Source: CAYPZL01 sp964415045 (GTDB taxonomy: Bacteria; Planctomycetota; Phycisphaerae; Sedimentisphaerales; Anaerobacaceae). From it: DNA of 5,324 bases. Every line of letters starts with the position of its first letter. The stretch's first letter is position 1. The position numbers and the translations under genes were made by a program. The stretch covers positions 1 through 5,324 of the forward strand of contig CAYPZL010000283.1 in assembly GCA_964415045.1 (NCBI GenBank). Direction: 5' to 3'. Shown in pieces: positions 5,256-5,324 of this stretch. The notes beneath the pieces are model-generated. The model was not told the origin of the DNA, made no database searches, and was given only the letters and a program-made list of their open reading frames with translations.

Positions 5256-5324
5256 TCTGCAACGCGTGAAATGTAATCCCATGAAAGGCTGCCTCCGGTC
5301 GCGTTCTCTGGTATGGTTGAGGAC

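Larger units (their letters stand above)
5059..5324. other. Repeat-bearing intergenic right end, no supported gene
   Basis: The stretch is less GC-rich in places and contains the short repeats listed separately plus an AT-rich patch (about 5189-5220) built from ATCAAT-like words. An ATG at 5281 stays open for 14 codons to the window edge, but it has no ribosome binding site and cannot be called. No tRNA-like or rRNA-like structure is seen. Confidence 0.5.

Noticed and set aside
5281..5324. An ATG followed by 14 open codons to the right edge.
   Set aside because: There is no ribosome binding site, and the stretch is too short to judge coding potential.

Overview
The window looks like a GC-rich bacterial chromosome segment from a glycan-degrading lineage. 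Planctomycetota is my best guess, with Verrucomicrobiota or Lentisphaerota as alternatives. The reasons are a formylglycine-type sulfatase with a Tat leader next to an exported GH29 alpha-L-fucosidase, good Shine-Dalgarno sites, wide gaps, and gaps filled with short repeats of the CACGGAT and CACAGAG type. The lineage is inferred; there is no rRNA or other marker gene here.

Layout. Minus strand, right to left: a GH29 fucosidase (3349 to 1796), a 78 bp gap, then an S1 sulfatase (1717 to 65). They are probably one operon, read from a promoter region near 3456. A gap of about 440 bp (3350-3790) with several small palindromes separates this operon from a divergent plus-strand gene (3791-4297). 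That gene encodes a 168-residue protein resembling only the C-terminal half of a ComEC-type metallo-beta-lactamase (MBL) domain. It converges on a minus-strand gene (4977 to 4603) for a small FMN-binding split-barrel protein of the pyridoxamine 5'-phosphate oxidase family. The space between the convergent genes (4298-4602) carries a 9-bp inverted repeat followed by a REP/BIME-like element. The right end (4978-5324) holds a plausible sigma70-type promoter for the split-barrel gene, then short degenerate repeats, and no supported gene.

How the genes work together. The fucosidase and sulfatase make a coherent pair for removing fucose and sulfate ester from a sulfated fucose-containing glycan such as algal fucan or mucin; the actual substrate cannot be read from the sequence. 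The other two genes show no link to that pathway.

The most unusual item is the stand-alone half-MBL protein. It has a strong ribosome binding site and an in-frame stop just before its ATG, so it looks translated as it stands. It lacks the HxHxDH metal site and the usual GD aspartate, but keeps HHGS and HTHP. I see no clear evidence of a larger undescribed system in this window.
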